NCBI GenBank assembly: GCA_963771845.1
Contig: CAVYVC010000008.1
Span: 99,328 to 163,327 of the forward strand
Direction: 5' to 3'
Origin: VAZQ01 sp963771845
Lineage (GTDB): Bacteria > Pseudomonadota > Alphaproteobacteria > Rhizobiales > Xanthobacteraceae
Length of the DNA: 64,000 nt
The notes beneath the pieces were generated by a model. It searched no databases. It was not told where the DNA came from and was given only the letters and a program-made list of their open reading frames with translations. The translations under genes were made by a program, and so were the position numbers. Shown in pieces: positions 17,227 to 24,632 of this stretch (position 1 is its first letter; each line of letters opens with the position of its first letter).

Positions 17227-18207
17227 ATGAGGCGGCGCGAGTTTATCACGCTTATCGGCGGTACGGCGGCGGCTTGGCCGATCATGGCGCAGGCGCAGCA
17301 ACCAGCGATGCCGGTGATCGGGTTTCTCAGCGCGGTCTCGCAAGCGCAGACTCTTCACTTGGTGGCAGCGTTCGGGCGCGGCCTCACCGAGACCGGATAT
17401 GCCGACGGCCGCAACGTCGCGATCGATTACCGCTTTGCCGATGGTCAATACGATCGTCTGCCGGCGCTGGCCGCCGAGATGGTCCGCCGTCCGGTGTCAC
17501 TCATCATGGCCGCGGCACCCCCCGCTGCCATCGCCGCAAAGGTCGCGACCACGACAATCCCGATCGTCTTCATTGTCGGCCTTGATCCGGTCGGGGCCGG
17601 GCTGGTCGCGAGCTTCAATCGGCCGGGCGGCAACGCGACCGGTATGGTGCTGATCTCGGGGTTGCTTGGACAGAAGCGGCTCGAACTTGTGCGTGATCTC
17701 CTTCCCAAGGCCGCCGTCGTCGCGATGCTGGCCAATCCATTGAGCCCAGACGCTGTGCCTGAAATCCGCGAGGTCCAAGCGGCGGCGCAGGCCCGTGGAC
17801 TGCAGCTGCGGATGCTCAATGCCAGCACGTCCGGGGAAGTCGACGCCGCCTTCGCATCACTCGCCAGTCAACGCCCCGACGCTCTGCTGGTCGGCACCGA
17901 TCCATTCTACATGACCCGACGCGAGGACATTGTCCGGCTTGTCGCGCGTTCCGGTCTGGCGGCGATCTATCCGTTCCGCGAATTCACCGAAGCAGGCGGA
18001 TTGATCAGCTACGGGACCAATATCGCGAATTCCTATCGTCAGGCCGGCATCTATGCTGGCCGAATACTTGCTGGCGTAAAACCTGATGATCTGCCGGTCA
18101 TGCAGCCGACCAGATTCGAGTTGGTCATCAATCTTAAGACCGCCAAGGCGCTCAGCATCGACATCCCGCCGATGCTGCACGCCCGTTCCGACGAGGTGCT
18201 CGAGTAA
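17227..18207 (+). CDS. ABC-type uncharacterised substrate-binding protein (COG2984-like), third copy
   Basis: 326-residue periplasmic binding protein beginning M-R-R-R-E-F-I-T-L-I-G-G with signal end Q-A-Q-Q. It has the family marks P-V-I-G-F-L, R-N-V-A-I-D-Y-R-F-A-D-G, the L-I-S-Y-G-T-N-I segment and C-terminal V-I-N-L-K-T-A-K-A-L. It stands alone rather than in a coupled pair. A second group II intron copy starts 36 bp after its stop, in the same position as the intron after the 13175-14161 gene. A short palindrome precedes the start. Ligand unknown. Confidence 0.88.
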   Translation: MRRREFITLIGGTAAAWPIMAQAQQPAMPVIGFLSAVSQAQTLHLVAAFGRGLTETGYADGRNVAIDYRFADGQYDRLPALAAEMVRRPVSLIMAAAPPAAIAAKVATTTIPIVFIVGLDPVGAGLVASFNRPGGNATGMVLISGLLGQKRLELVRDLLPKAAVVAMLANPLSPDAVPEIREVQAAAQARGLQLRMLNASTSGEVDAAFASLASQRPDALLVGTDPFYMTRREDIVRLVARSGLAAIYPFREFTEAGGLISYGTNIANSYRQAGIYAGRILAGVKPDDLPVMQPTRFELVINLKTAKALSIDIPPMLHARSDEVLE

Positions 18208-18243
18208 GTTTTGCTGCATCTGCTCACGGCCGCTCTTGGCATT

Positions 18244-18888
18244 GTGTCACGAGTAACGCCGGTCCATACGGCGATGCGTAACTGTACGAGAGATGAAGGT
18301 AGGTCCTTCGAGTTCGGCAATCAGGTGTTGATCTCAAGCCACCGCAAGCTGCTGTTGTCAAAAGCGATGGTGGTGAACGTTGCGGAAAAGTCGGAACGAG
18401 ATTCCGGCAGGTATGATTGAGAGAGGCGAGCGCAAGCGAACCGCTGATGACGTGTCGAAAGCGGATTAGACGATGTCAAAACCGGGGGGTTGCCATTCCT
18501 CTGGGATAAGTTTGGGGGATGTCCTGAGACTGCCCAAACGGCATCCGGCATGGAGGCGGCGCGAAGCTCAATCTGGCTCTTGTACGGAACGTGAGAACCT
18601 GGCCGGCGATGCTAAGGGAAAAGGCACAAGCGGCTCCAACCGCGAGGCCGAAAGTACTGATGCGCCGGAGAGGGGCGGACTGCCTCGTAGTAGTGTTGAA
18701 GCGGGGTAATGCCCGTGGAGCGAAGGGGGTGGGTCATCGCCTTTGAGATCGGGTCAACCGGCAACGGGAGGAACCCGATATTCAATGGAAGGCGGCAGCC
18801 TTCGTGCGGTGGCACGAGCCGGATGACGCGAGAGTGTCAAGTCCGGATCTGTGAGAGGCTCGGGGTGAAATTCCCCGGGCCTACTCGG
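18244..18888 (+). mobile_element. ORF-less group II intron, copy 2
   Basis: Base-for-base the same as copy 1 at an offset of 4042 bp. The identity covers 18237-18890 (654 bp), including the TGGCATT before the 5' end and CTACTCGGCC at the 3' end. It has the same domain V/VI-like hairpins and no reverse transcriptase. Its right flank (TTTCCTGCCAAC) is unrelated to the right flank of copy 1, although its left flank resembles the apparent empty site near 63.07 kb. Confidence 0.7.
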
Positions 18889-18890
18889 CC

Positions 18891-19321
18891 TTTCCTGCCA
18901 ACAACTACGATGCACCAATCAGTTGAATTTGCGTCCGGTTACTGCGTCCTGCTGTCATGGCCTCGGGCGGCTATGTGCGGTGCCTTCGCAAAATGGAGCC
19001 AACTGAGACATTGGCAGCCGAAATTGCTGTGATACTGTGATGCAGCCGGAATCGGAGGAGCTGTGGACCTGCCTGTAGGACTTGCGGTGTTCGTCCATGG
19101 CAGACAGCGATCTGACTGTCACGCTCGCTTGGGGTCGTGGGCTAGTTCAGTCAGCGGAGGCCAATTGATTGCTGCTGCACTACCAAGACCTGTCAGAATT
19201 CCGATCTCGCGGCCTTCGGCCGCGCCCCGGGATGACGCCGCGTACGATTTCGAATTTCGGAAACGCTGTATAGTCTTCGGCCAATATGATTTTGCGGCGT
19301 CGGCCGAAATGCCGGTGAACT
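18891..19321. other. Intergenic region between intron copy 2 and the insertion sequence
   Basis: About 430 bp with no convincing gene. It contains a stem CGCGGCC-TTC-GGCCGCG at 19208-19224 and, near 18990, a stretch similar to one before the COG2984-type gene at 12192. It looks like remnant leader sequence. Confidence 0.4.
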
Positions 19322-21387
19322 AGCCTGGATTTCCACGGCAAGGAATTAGCCTAACACTGCAAGCTTTGTGATCGCTACTGGATCAAGCGGAGGGCGCGGC
19401 CATTCCACCACGGGACTGCGACGGGTTTGTCGATGAGGCCCGAGGCGAGAACGATTGGCAGGTGGGCACGACGGTGGAAACGCACGGTGATCTCGCTTTC
19501 GGTGATGGCGACATCGGCCGGCATGTCGATGAGATCACGGAAGATTTGACGCGCCTGAGCATCATCGTATCCGCGCATGCGACGGGCCATCAGGCGATAG
19601 AGGCCTGAGGCGATGACGAGGAGCGCCATGTCGAAATCGATCTTGAGGCCGACTGATGAGGAGAGCGCATCGATGTGGAAGAAGCGCACCGCATCGGAGA
19701 GCGCGTTTTCGATCAGCATGCGCTTGGCATAGCGGGCGATGATATTCTTGGCGGTGGACTTGCTGTCGTTGGTGAGCAGGATGGTGGGTTCGTCGTGGCC
19801 GAGGTCCTTGATGAAGAATTGGCGGAAGGTGCGCTTTTGCGGACGCGCCTTCTGTTCGTAGAAACGCGGGGTGCGATGCTTGCGGCTGGAAATGTCGAGG
19901 GTAACGGTGCGCCATGCCGATGATGGCAGGCCATCGATCTCGGCGAGCAGGCTTGGCGAGCGCCGGCGCAGGGTGATGAAAGTAATCCCGGCCGCATCGA
20001 GCCGATCGAGGCCGTGGTAGGTGGTAAGCTTGGAGTCGAAGACGAGGTGCCGTGGCCAGCTGCCATACTGGCGCTTCCAGAATGCGATGAAGCGAAAGAC
20101 CTCCTCGGCCTCCTCGCCCTTGCGGATGTTGGCGTTCGAATAGCAGAACACTTGACTGTCAGCATCCTGGGCAAGAAAGGTCAGGATGCTGGGCTGGCGG
20201 CGGCTGCGCTTGGACAGATAATGCGATTCGACGATCGGATGCTCGCCGAAATAGGGCACCGAGTGGAAGTCGAGGTTGAGAGACTCGCCGCTCAAGAGGA
20301 CCTCTCCGGTGACCCGGTTGTGCCAGAGGCCGAGCAGGCGGGAGACCTTCTGCGGCGTGATGCGCGAGGAATATTCCGACAAAAAGCTTTTCTTGGGCAT
20401 AGCGTTGAGCCCGCAGAACAGCGCGAGCCCTTCGTCGGCCACGAGCGCCATGACATGGCTCTTGCGTTCGATGGACCATAGCTTGAGCGCGAGCGAAGCG
20501 CGCAAGGCATGGCCGGCCGGGATCATGCCGGAGCCGGGAAGTTTGGCGCCGAGGGCCAGCGCGGCGTCGGCGCCAAAACGCACCAGATCGTGGACAAACA
20601 GGAACAGCCCTCCCACGCGCGTGGTGAACTCACGCGGGGAAAGTACAAAGTCGTGGACATTGGCGACGGCCTCGGCATTGGGGCCGACCCGCTTGGGACG
20701 CTCGTCATCGAGCCGCCGCGGAAGTGGTGCGAAGCCTTCACCGGCGAGAACCTCGCGCACCGCGGTGGCGCTCAGTGGCGTTCCCTGCTCCTTGAGCGCC
20801 TGACTGATCTCGTAGACCGAATAATTGCGCTTGCGCAGCGACACGATCTGCTCCACGGCACGGCTCTTCTTGGGTTGTGTGCGCGGACCGGTTCGCGCGG
20901 TTGCGAAGAGTTCCGGCAATTGCCTACGGCGAAAGGCGTGGCACAGCACTCGGAAGGCTCCCGGCGAATAGCCAAAGCGCCGTGCCGCTTCGGAGGAAGT
21001 CATCTCGTCCAGGAAATAGGCCCGCAAAGCCTCGTACTGGCGCTGGTGCGCGGTCGCCGGCTCCTCGAAGAAGCGCCGGCATTCTGTTATGCTATATGGT
21101 GCGCCGATAGGCACCTATGCATGGTCTTACATACCAGGGCTGGTGTCAAGATCGAATTGCACCGCAAGTGCTATGAATGTCAGGAAATACCCGTCGCGTA
21201 AGGCTTTTCCGAACGTACCTCGGCTGGAACGTCTGAAAACGGAGTAGCGTCGCTACCGCAAGTGTGGACGATCACCCGTCCTATTAGAGCACTATTTTGG
21301 ATAACACTTGAGCGTAAAATCACGAGTCACTTGAATCACTTAGCGATCCTGCTGTTAGCGGAATCCCTTGCCGTGGAAATCCAGGCT
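19322..21387. mobile_element. Complete insertion sequence, 2066 bp
   Basis: Terminal inverted repeats of 26 bp at 19322-19347 and 21362-21387 differ by one base; the outer end reads AGCCTGGATTTCCACGGCAA. The only gene inside is a 579-residue transposase on the minus strand that fills most of the element. No target-site duplication could be recognised next to the repeats (CGGTGAACT on the left, GGCGCCCG on the right). The intact gene and matching ends suggest a relatively recent arrival. Confidence 0.88.
19375..21114 (-). CDS. DDE-type transposase of the insertion sequence
   Basis: 579 residues, with a GTG start at 21114. The N-terminus (~1-130) has two helix-turn-helix-like regions, including S-S-E-A-A-R-R-F-G-Y-S. 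The middle holds a probable RNase H-like core with H-L-V-F-D-S-K-L-T-T-Y as a candidate beta strand carrying an acidic residue, and R-M-L-I-E-N-A further on as a possible Glu-containing helix. This layout fits an IS4/IS1634-like or related DDE family; I cannot place it more exactly without a search. No frameshift is seen, so the element may be active. Terminal inverted repeats flank it. Confidence 0.82.
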   Translation of the reverse strand: MPIGAPYSITECRRFFEEPATAHQRQYEALRAYFLDEMTSSEAARRFGYSPGAFRVLCHAFRRRQLPELFATARTGPRTQPKKSRAVEQIVSLRKRNYSVYEISQALKEQGTPLSATAVREVLAGEGFAPLPRRLDDERPKRVGPNAEAVANVHDFVLSPREFTTRVGGLFLFVHDLVRFGADAALALGAKLPGSGMIPAGHALRASLALKLWSIERKSHVMALVADEGLALFCGLNAMPKKSFLSEYSSRITPQKVSRLLGLWHNRVTGEVLLSGESLNLDFHSVPYFGEHPIVESHYLSKRSRRQPSILTFLAQDADSQVFCYSNANIRKGEEAEEVFRFIAFWKRQYGSWPRHLVFDSKLTTYHGLDRLDAAGITFITLRRRSPSLLAEIDGLPSSAWRTVTLDISSRKHRTPRFYEQKARPQKRTFRQFFIKDLGHDEPTILLTNDSKSTAKNIIARYAKRMLIENALSDAVRFFHIDALSSSVGLKIDFDMALLVIASGLYRLMARRMRGYDDAQARQIFRDLIDMPADVAITESEITVRFHRRAHLPIVLASGLIDKPVAVPWWNGRALRLIQ

Positions 21388-21399
21388 GGCGCCCGATCA
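21388..21399. other. Junction of insertion sequence and gene remnant
   Basis: The right inverted repeat ends at 21387, and the stop codon of the Cache-domain remnant lies at 21397-21399. The insertion therefore landed about ten bases past the end of that gene. Confidence 0.4.
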
Positions 21400-21567
21400 C
21401 ACCTTATAGACCCCGCGACACACCGCCGTGTCGTTCAGCGGTTCGCAATACATCTCTTTCGGTTCGACCTTCTTAGTCAGCGGGTCCATGCATTTGTACT
21501 CTTGCCAAAAGGCTGACCTTTTTTCGCAAGCTCAATGCGTTCGGCAACGAACGCCTTGCCGTCTGCT
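21397..21567 (-). pseudogene. C-terminal remnant of a single-Cache-domain protein
   Basis: Read on the minus strand this gives E-R-I-E-L-A-K-K-G-Q-P-F, then after a one-base frame change W-Q-E-Y-K-C-M-D-P-L-T-K-K, M-Y-C-E-P-L-N-D-T and a final V-Y-K-V before the stop. This pattern is characteristic of the end of small sensory Cache domains. The 5' part of the gene is lost where an intron 3' scrap begins, and the frame is broken, so it cannot be functional. Identification rests on the residue pattern alone. Confidence 0.6.
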
Positions 21568-21609
21568 CTGTGAGAGGCTCGGGGTGAAATTCCCCGGGCC
21601 TACTCGGCC
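21567..21609 (+). mobile_element. Group II intron 3'-end fragment
   Basis: 43 bases identical to the last part of the two intron copies (TCTGTGAGAGGCTCGGGGTG through CTACTCGGCC), covering only the domain VI-like stem and 3' end. The rest of the intron is absent. It marks a third insertion or a 5'-truncated retrotransposition product. Confidence 0.7.
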
Positions 21610-21890
21610 CAAGTGTGAGTGCCACCGCTTCCCCATTATGACTGCTAACGAATGAGGAAGTTACTGAAATACCAGCCGAATTGTTTTTGGTCATACGAAT
21701 GTCGGCCTCTCAGGTATGTACGGTCCAACACTTGGCGAATTGCGGTGTCGATTAGGCTTCGGAAGGCGGGACGCGCGCGTCTGGAGTGCAGCGACCGACA
21801 AGAGGTCACTCCGCCTCGCGGGCATGACGGCGATTGGCGGGGGTCGCCCGGTGCTCGCAATGGCGTGGCGACAGGAGAACCTTGCGCGCG
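21610..21890. other. Intergenic region upstream of the MFS gene
   Basis: About 280 bp. Nothing in it looks coding on either strand. An AGGAGA at 21873-21878 is a possible ribosome site for the MFS gene, though at 12 bases it is farther than usual from the ATG at 21891. Confidence 0.35.
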
Positions 21891-23204
21891 ATGTTCACTG
21901 ACCGTTCAGCAACAACAGCATCCGCCGCTGCCGCACCCTTGCCGTATTCGGTGCGCTGCAAGATTTTCCTTTACCTCGGTCTCTTGATTGTTCTGCTTGG
22001 CTTTGGTTCCCCTTCCGGAGGGCTGATAGAAATTCCAATAACGTTTTTGCTTAAAAACAAACTGCACTTGGAAGCGCACGAGCTTGCCCGATTCCGAGTC
22101 ATATCCGCCGCTCCCCTCTATCTGTCCTTTGTATTTGGATTCATTCGCGACACTTGGAACCCATTCGGAATTGGAGACCGAGGATTTATACTGTTGTTCG
22201 GCGCCATCACCGCCGCCCTCTATGTTATGTTTTGTTTCACTCCCATTACCTATTCCACGCTCCTGGTTGCATTCGTTCTGTTAACGACATCATCTCTTTT
22301 CGTCACAAGCGCTCAAAACGGACTGACTTCCACGATCGGTCAGCAACACGTGATGTCAGGTCAGGTCAGCGCGGTGTGGAACACCTTTGCATCGGTCCCG
22401 ACCGTCGCAGCCCTCCTCATCGGCGGCATTCTCAGTGACATGCTGGAAGAGCGGAACATCGAGGAGGCTACTCGCGTCCTATTTTTAGTTGGCGCGACAA
22501 TAATGGCCCTGCTTACCATTTATGCTGCATGGAGGCCCGCAAGCGTGTATGACAACATCCGCAACGAGCACGGTTCGGCAACCCGTCCGATCGACGATGT
22601 CAAAAGGCTGTTGCGGCATTGGCCAATTTATCCGGCTCTGCTGATCTGGTTGTTATGGAATTTCTCGCCAGGCTCAGCCACACCGCTGCAGTACTATCTT
22701 CAGAACATTCTTCATTCCACGGACGCCCACTGGGGTCAGTGGAACGCTATCTTCGCCATCTCGTTTATTCCGACCTTCATGCTATTCGGCCTTCTCTGCC
22801 AAAAATTTCCATTAAAGACCTTGCTCTTGTTGGGAACCGTTGCCGCGATTCCACAGATGGTTCCGCTGGTGTTCATTCATTCCGTGACAGGGGCTTTGAT
22901 CGCGGCGGTACCCATCGGGCTCATGGGCGGTGTTGCCACCGCGTCCTATTTGGATCTGATTATTCGGTCATGCCCTCGCGGCCTGCAGGGAACGACGCTC
23001 ATGCTGTCTAGCGCCCTCTTTTTCATAGCCTCGCGGTTTGGCGATGTTCTGGGAACGCTCCTATACGACTACTACGGCGGTTTTGGCGTTTGCGTGATTG
23101 CGATTACGGTTGTCTATGCGATGATACTCCCAGCTCTCCTACTGGTACCCAAGCATTTGATTGCCACTGCCGATGGGCAAGCAACTGAGCCCGAACTCAT
23201 CTGA
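21891..23204 (+). CDS. Major facilitator superfamily transporter
   Basis: 437-residue polytopic membrane protein with roughly twelve hydrophobic segments. The start at 21891 gives a short polar N-terminus followed by the first membrane helix; an upstream in-frame ATG at 21834 is less likely. Marks include F-G-F-I-R-D-T-W-N-P-F after the second helix, a central loop around residues 220-240, and R-F-G-D-V-L-G-T-L-L-Y-D-Y-Y in the C-terminal half. These resemble folate/biopterin-transporter-like MFS members more than sugar or drug carriers, but the substrate is not inferable. It stands alone, downstream of intron and IS debris. Confidence 0.82.
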   Translation: MFTDRSATTASAAAAPLPYSVRCKIFLYLGLLIVLLGFGSPSGGLIEIPITFLLKNKLHLEAHELARFRVISAAPLYLSFVFGFIRDTWNPFGIGDRGFILLFGAITAALYVMFCFTPITYSTLLVAFVLLTTSSLFVTSAQNGLTSTIGQQHVMSGQVSAVWNTFASVPTVAALLIGGILSDMLEERNIEEATRVLFLVGATIMALLTIYAAWRPASVYDNIRNEHGSATRPIDDVKRLLRHWPIYPALLIWLLWNFSPGSATPLQYYLQNILHSTDAHWGQWNAIFAISFIPTFMLFGLLCQKFPLKTLLLLGTVAAIPQMVPLVFIHSVTGALIAAVPIGLMGGVATASYLDLIIRSCPRGLQGTTLMLSSALFFIASRFGDVLGTLLYDYYGGFGVCVIAITVVYAMILPALLLVPKHLIATADGQATEPELI

Positions 23205-23339
23205 AATGCAGGCGAAGTGATGACTCGCGGGGGCCCGCTCCCGCTTCGCGCAGTACGGCGCTTGCGCTTTGTCAACAATCCGCGAGGTCGGGCCGTGTCC
23301 GCAAGTGGCCTAGGATTGGCCTAGGATGATCAACTTTGT

Positions 23340-24311
23340 TCAGTTCACCTTGATCCCTGCGGTCCTGACAGCCCTTCCCCACTTCTCGGTCTCGGCGACC
23401 ATGTATCTCCCAAACTCGGCGGGCGTCATCAGCATCGGCTCGGCGCCTAAACCGGCAAGCTGCGTCTTGATCGCCGGATCCGACAGGACAGCGTTGATCT
23501 CTCTGTTGAGTTGCTCGATGATTCCCAATGGCGTCTTCGCGGGCGCGCCGACGGCGTCCCAGACATTGGCCTCGTAGCCCGGGACGAATTCCGCCGCGGT
23601 GGGGATGTCCGGCAGCGCCTCCGAACGGGTAGCCCCGGTTACTGCCAGCGCCCGCAGCCTGCCCGACTTGATGTATCCAATCGATTGCAAGATCGGCGTG
23701 AACGACGCCTGCACTTCGCCGCTGAGCAGATCGGGCAGATAGTTGCTGCGATAGGGAACATTGACCAAGTCGACGCCGGCCATCTGTTTGAATAGCTCGC
23801 CCGCCACGTTGGTGGCGGCGCCGCTGCCGACAGATGCGTAGTTGATTTTGCCTGGATTGGCTTTCGCATAGGCGATGAACTCGGGAAGCGTTCGGGTCGG
23901 AACGGACGGATTTACCACTATGACGAGACCCAGCCGCACGAGCCCGGCGACCGGTGCAATGTCGCGGATGAGATCGAAGTCGAGGTTGTCGTAGAGGGAC
24001 GTGTTGATGGCATTGGTCGTCGTCACGACCAGAAGGGTATAGCCGTCGGCAGGAGCGTGGGCGACAATCTCCGTGCCGATATTGCTCGCGCCGCCAGGCC
24101 GGTTGTCGACGATGAATTGCTGCTTGAGCCGCTGCGAGAGCGGTTGAGCAATCAAGCGCGCAACAATATCGGGCGCAATTCCGGCGGGATAGGGGACAAC
24201 GATGCGTACCGGCCGCGCCGGGTAATCGAGCGCTGACGCTGCTCGTGGCAACACCGGCACCGCAGCGGCGCCGACCGCCAGACACAGAAATCGACGGCGG
24301 AGAATTCTCAC
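23340..24311 (-). CDS. Bug family (TctC-like) tripartite tricarboxylate receptor
   Basis: 323-residue periplasmic solute-binding protein beginning M-R-I-L-R-R-R-F-L-C-L, a signal peptide ending near A-S-A. The mature part has D-Y-P-A-R-P-V-R-I-V-V-P-Y-P-A-G, then D-N-R-P-G-G-A-S-N-I-G and a late G-Y-E-A-N-V-W-D-A segment, all typical of Bug proteins. The usual P-F-P-A-G-G-x-x-D is P-Y-P-A-G-I-A-P-D-I here. No TctAB permease is nearby. The gene points away from the GAF-kinase operon. Ligand unknown. Confidence 0.9.
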   Translation of the reverse strand: MRILRRRFLCLAVGAAAVPVLPRAASALDYPARPVRIVVPYPAGIAPDIVARLIAQPLSQRLKQQFIVDNRPGGASNIGTEIVAHAPADGYTLLVVTTTNAINTSLYDNLDFDLIRDIAPVAGLVRLGLVIVVNPSVPTRTLPEFIAYAKANPGKINYASVGSGAATNVAGELFKQMAGVDLVNVPYRSNYLPDLLSGEVQASFTPILQSIGYIKSGRLRALAVTGATRSEALPDIPTAAEFVPGYEANVWDAVGAPAKTPLGIIEQLNREINAVLSDPAIKTQLAGLGAEPMLMTPAEFGRYMVAETEKWGRAVRTAGIKVN

Positions 24312-24545
24312 GACCGCCCTCCGGCGCTCGCGAAGCGAGCACCGGGAGGGGCGATGAGCTTGCGCCGGTCCGGTTGATGGAACTGCATGCTCTCTCTGCT
24401 ATTCGTCCGGCGTCATGATATCGGATTGGCCGCGATCAGTCAGCGGAAGGTTCAGGCCGCTTTGCGTCAGCCCTCTCAATGTCGACACGGGTGTGATACC
24501 TTTCGCTGCCCTCGGGTGTGGTCCCGAGTGCCGTGGGAGGGGCTC
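24312..24545. other. Upstream region of the GAF-kinase operon
   Basis: About 234 bp. The part from 24476 onward (CACGGGTGTGATACCTTTCG, then a GC-rich GTGTGGTCCC stretch and GTGGGAGGGG) is conserved before the degraded kinase copy at 63248-63318. The conserved non-coding block probably holds the leader of this operon. No confident -35/-10 was found. Confidence 0.45.
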
Positions 24546-24632
24546 ATGAGAGGGTGGCCAGTGGTTACCTCGATTGCGTTGGTGGCATGGCTGCTTGCTA
24601 CACCGGCTCGACAGCGGGCCGCACGGCGATGA
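24546..24632 (+). CDS. 28-residue hydrophobic leader peptide coupled to the hybrid kinase
   Basis: Encodes M-R-G-W-P-V-V-T-S-I-A-L-V-A-W-L-L-A-T-P-A and a basic tail. A strong ribosome site (GGGAGGGG) lies five bases before the ATG, and the stop TGA overlaps the ATG of the kinase at 24629. A closely similar peptide with the same ribosome site occurs at 63319-63399 before a second, broken kinase gene. Conservation of start, hydrophobic core and spacing suggests that it is translated. It could be a small membrane peptide or act only to couple translation. Confidence 0.55.
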   Translation: MRGWPVVTSIALVAWLLATPARQRAARR

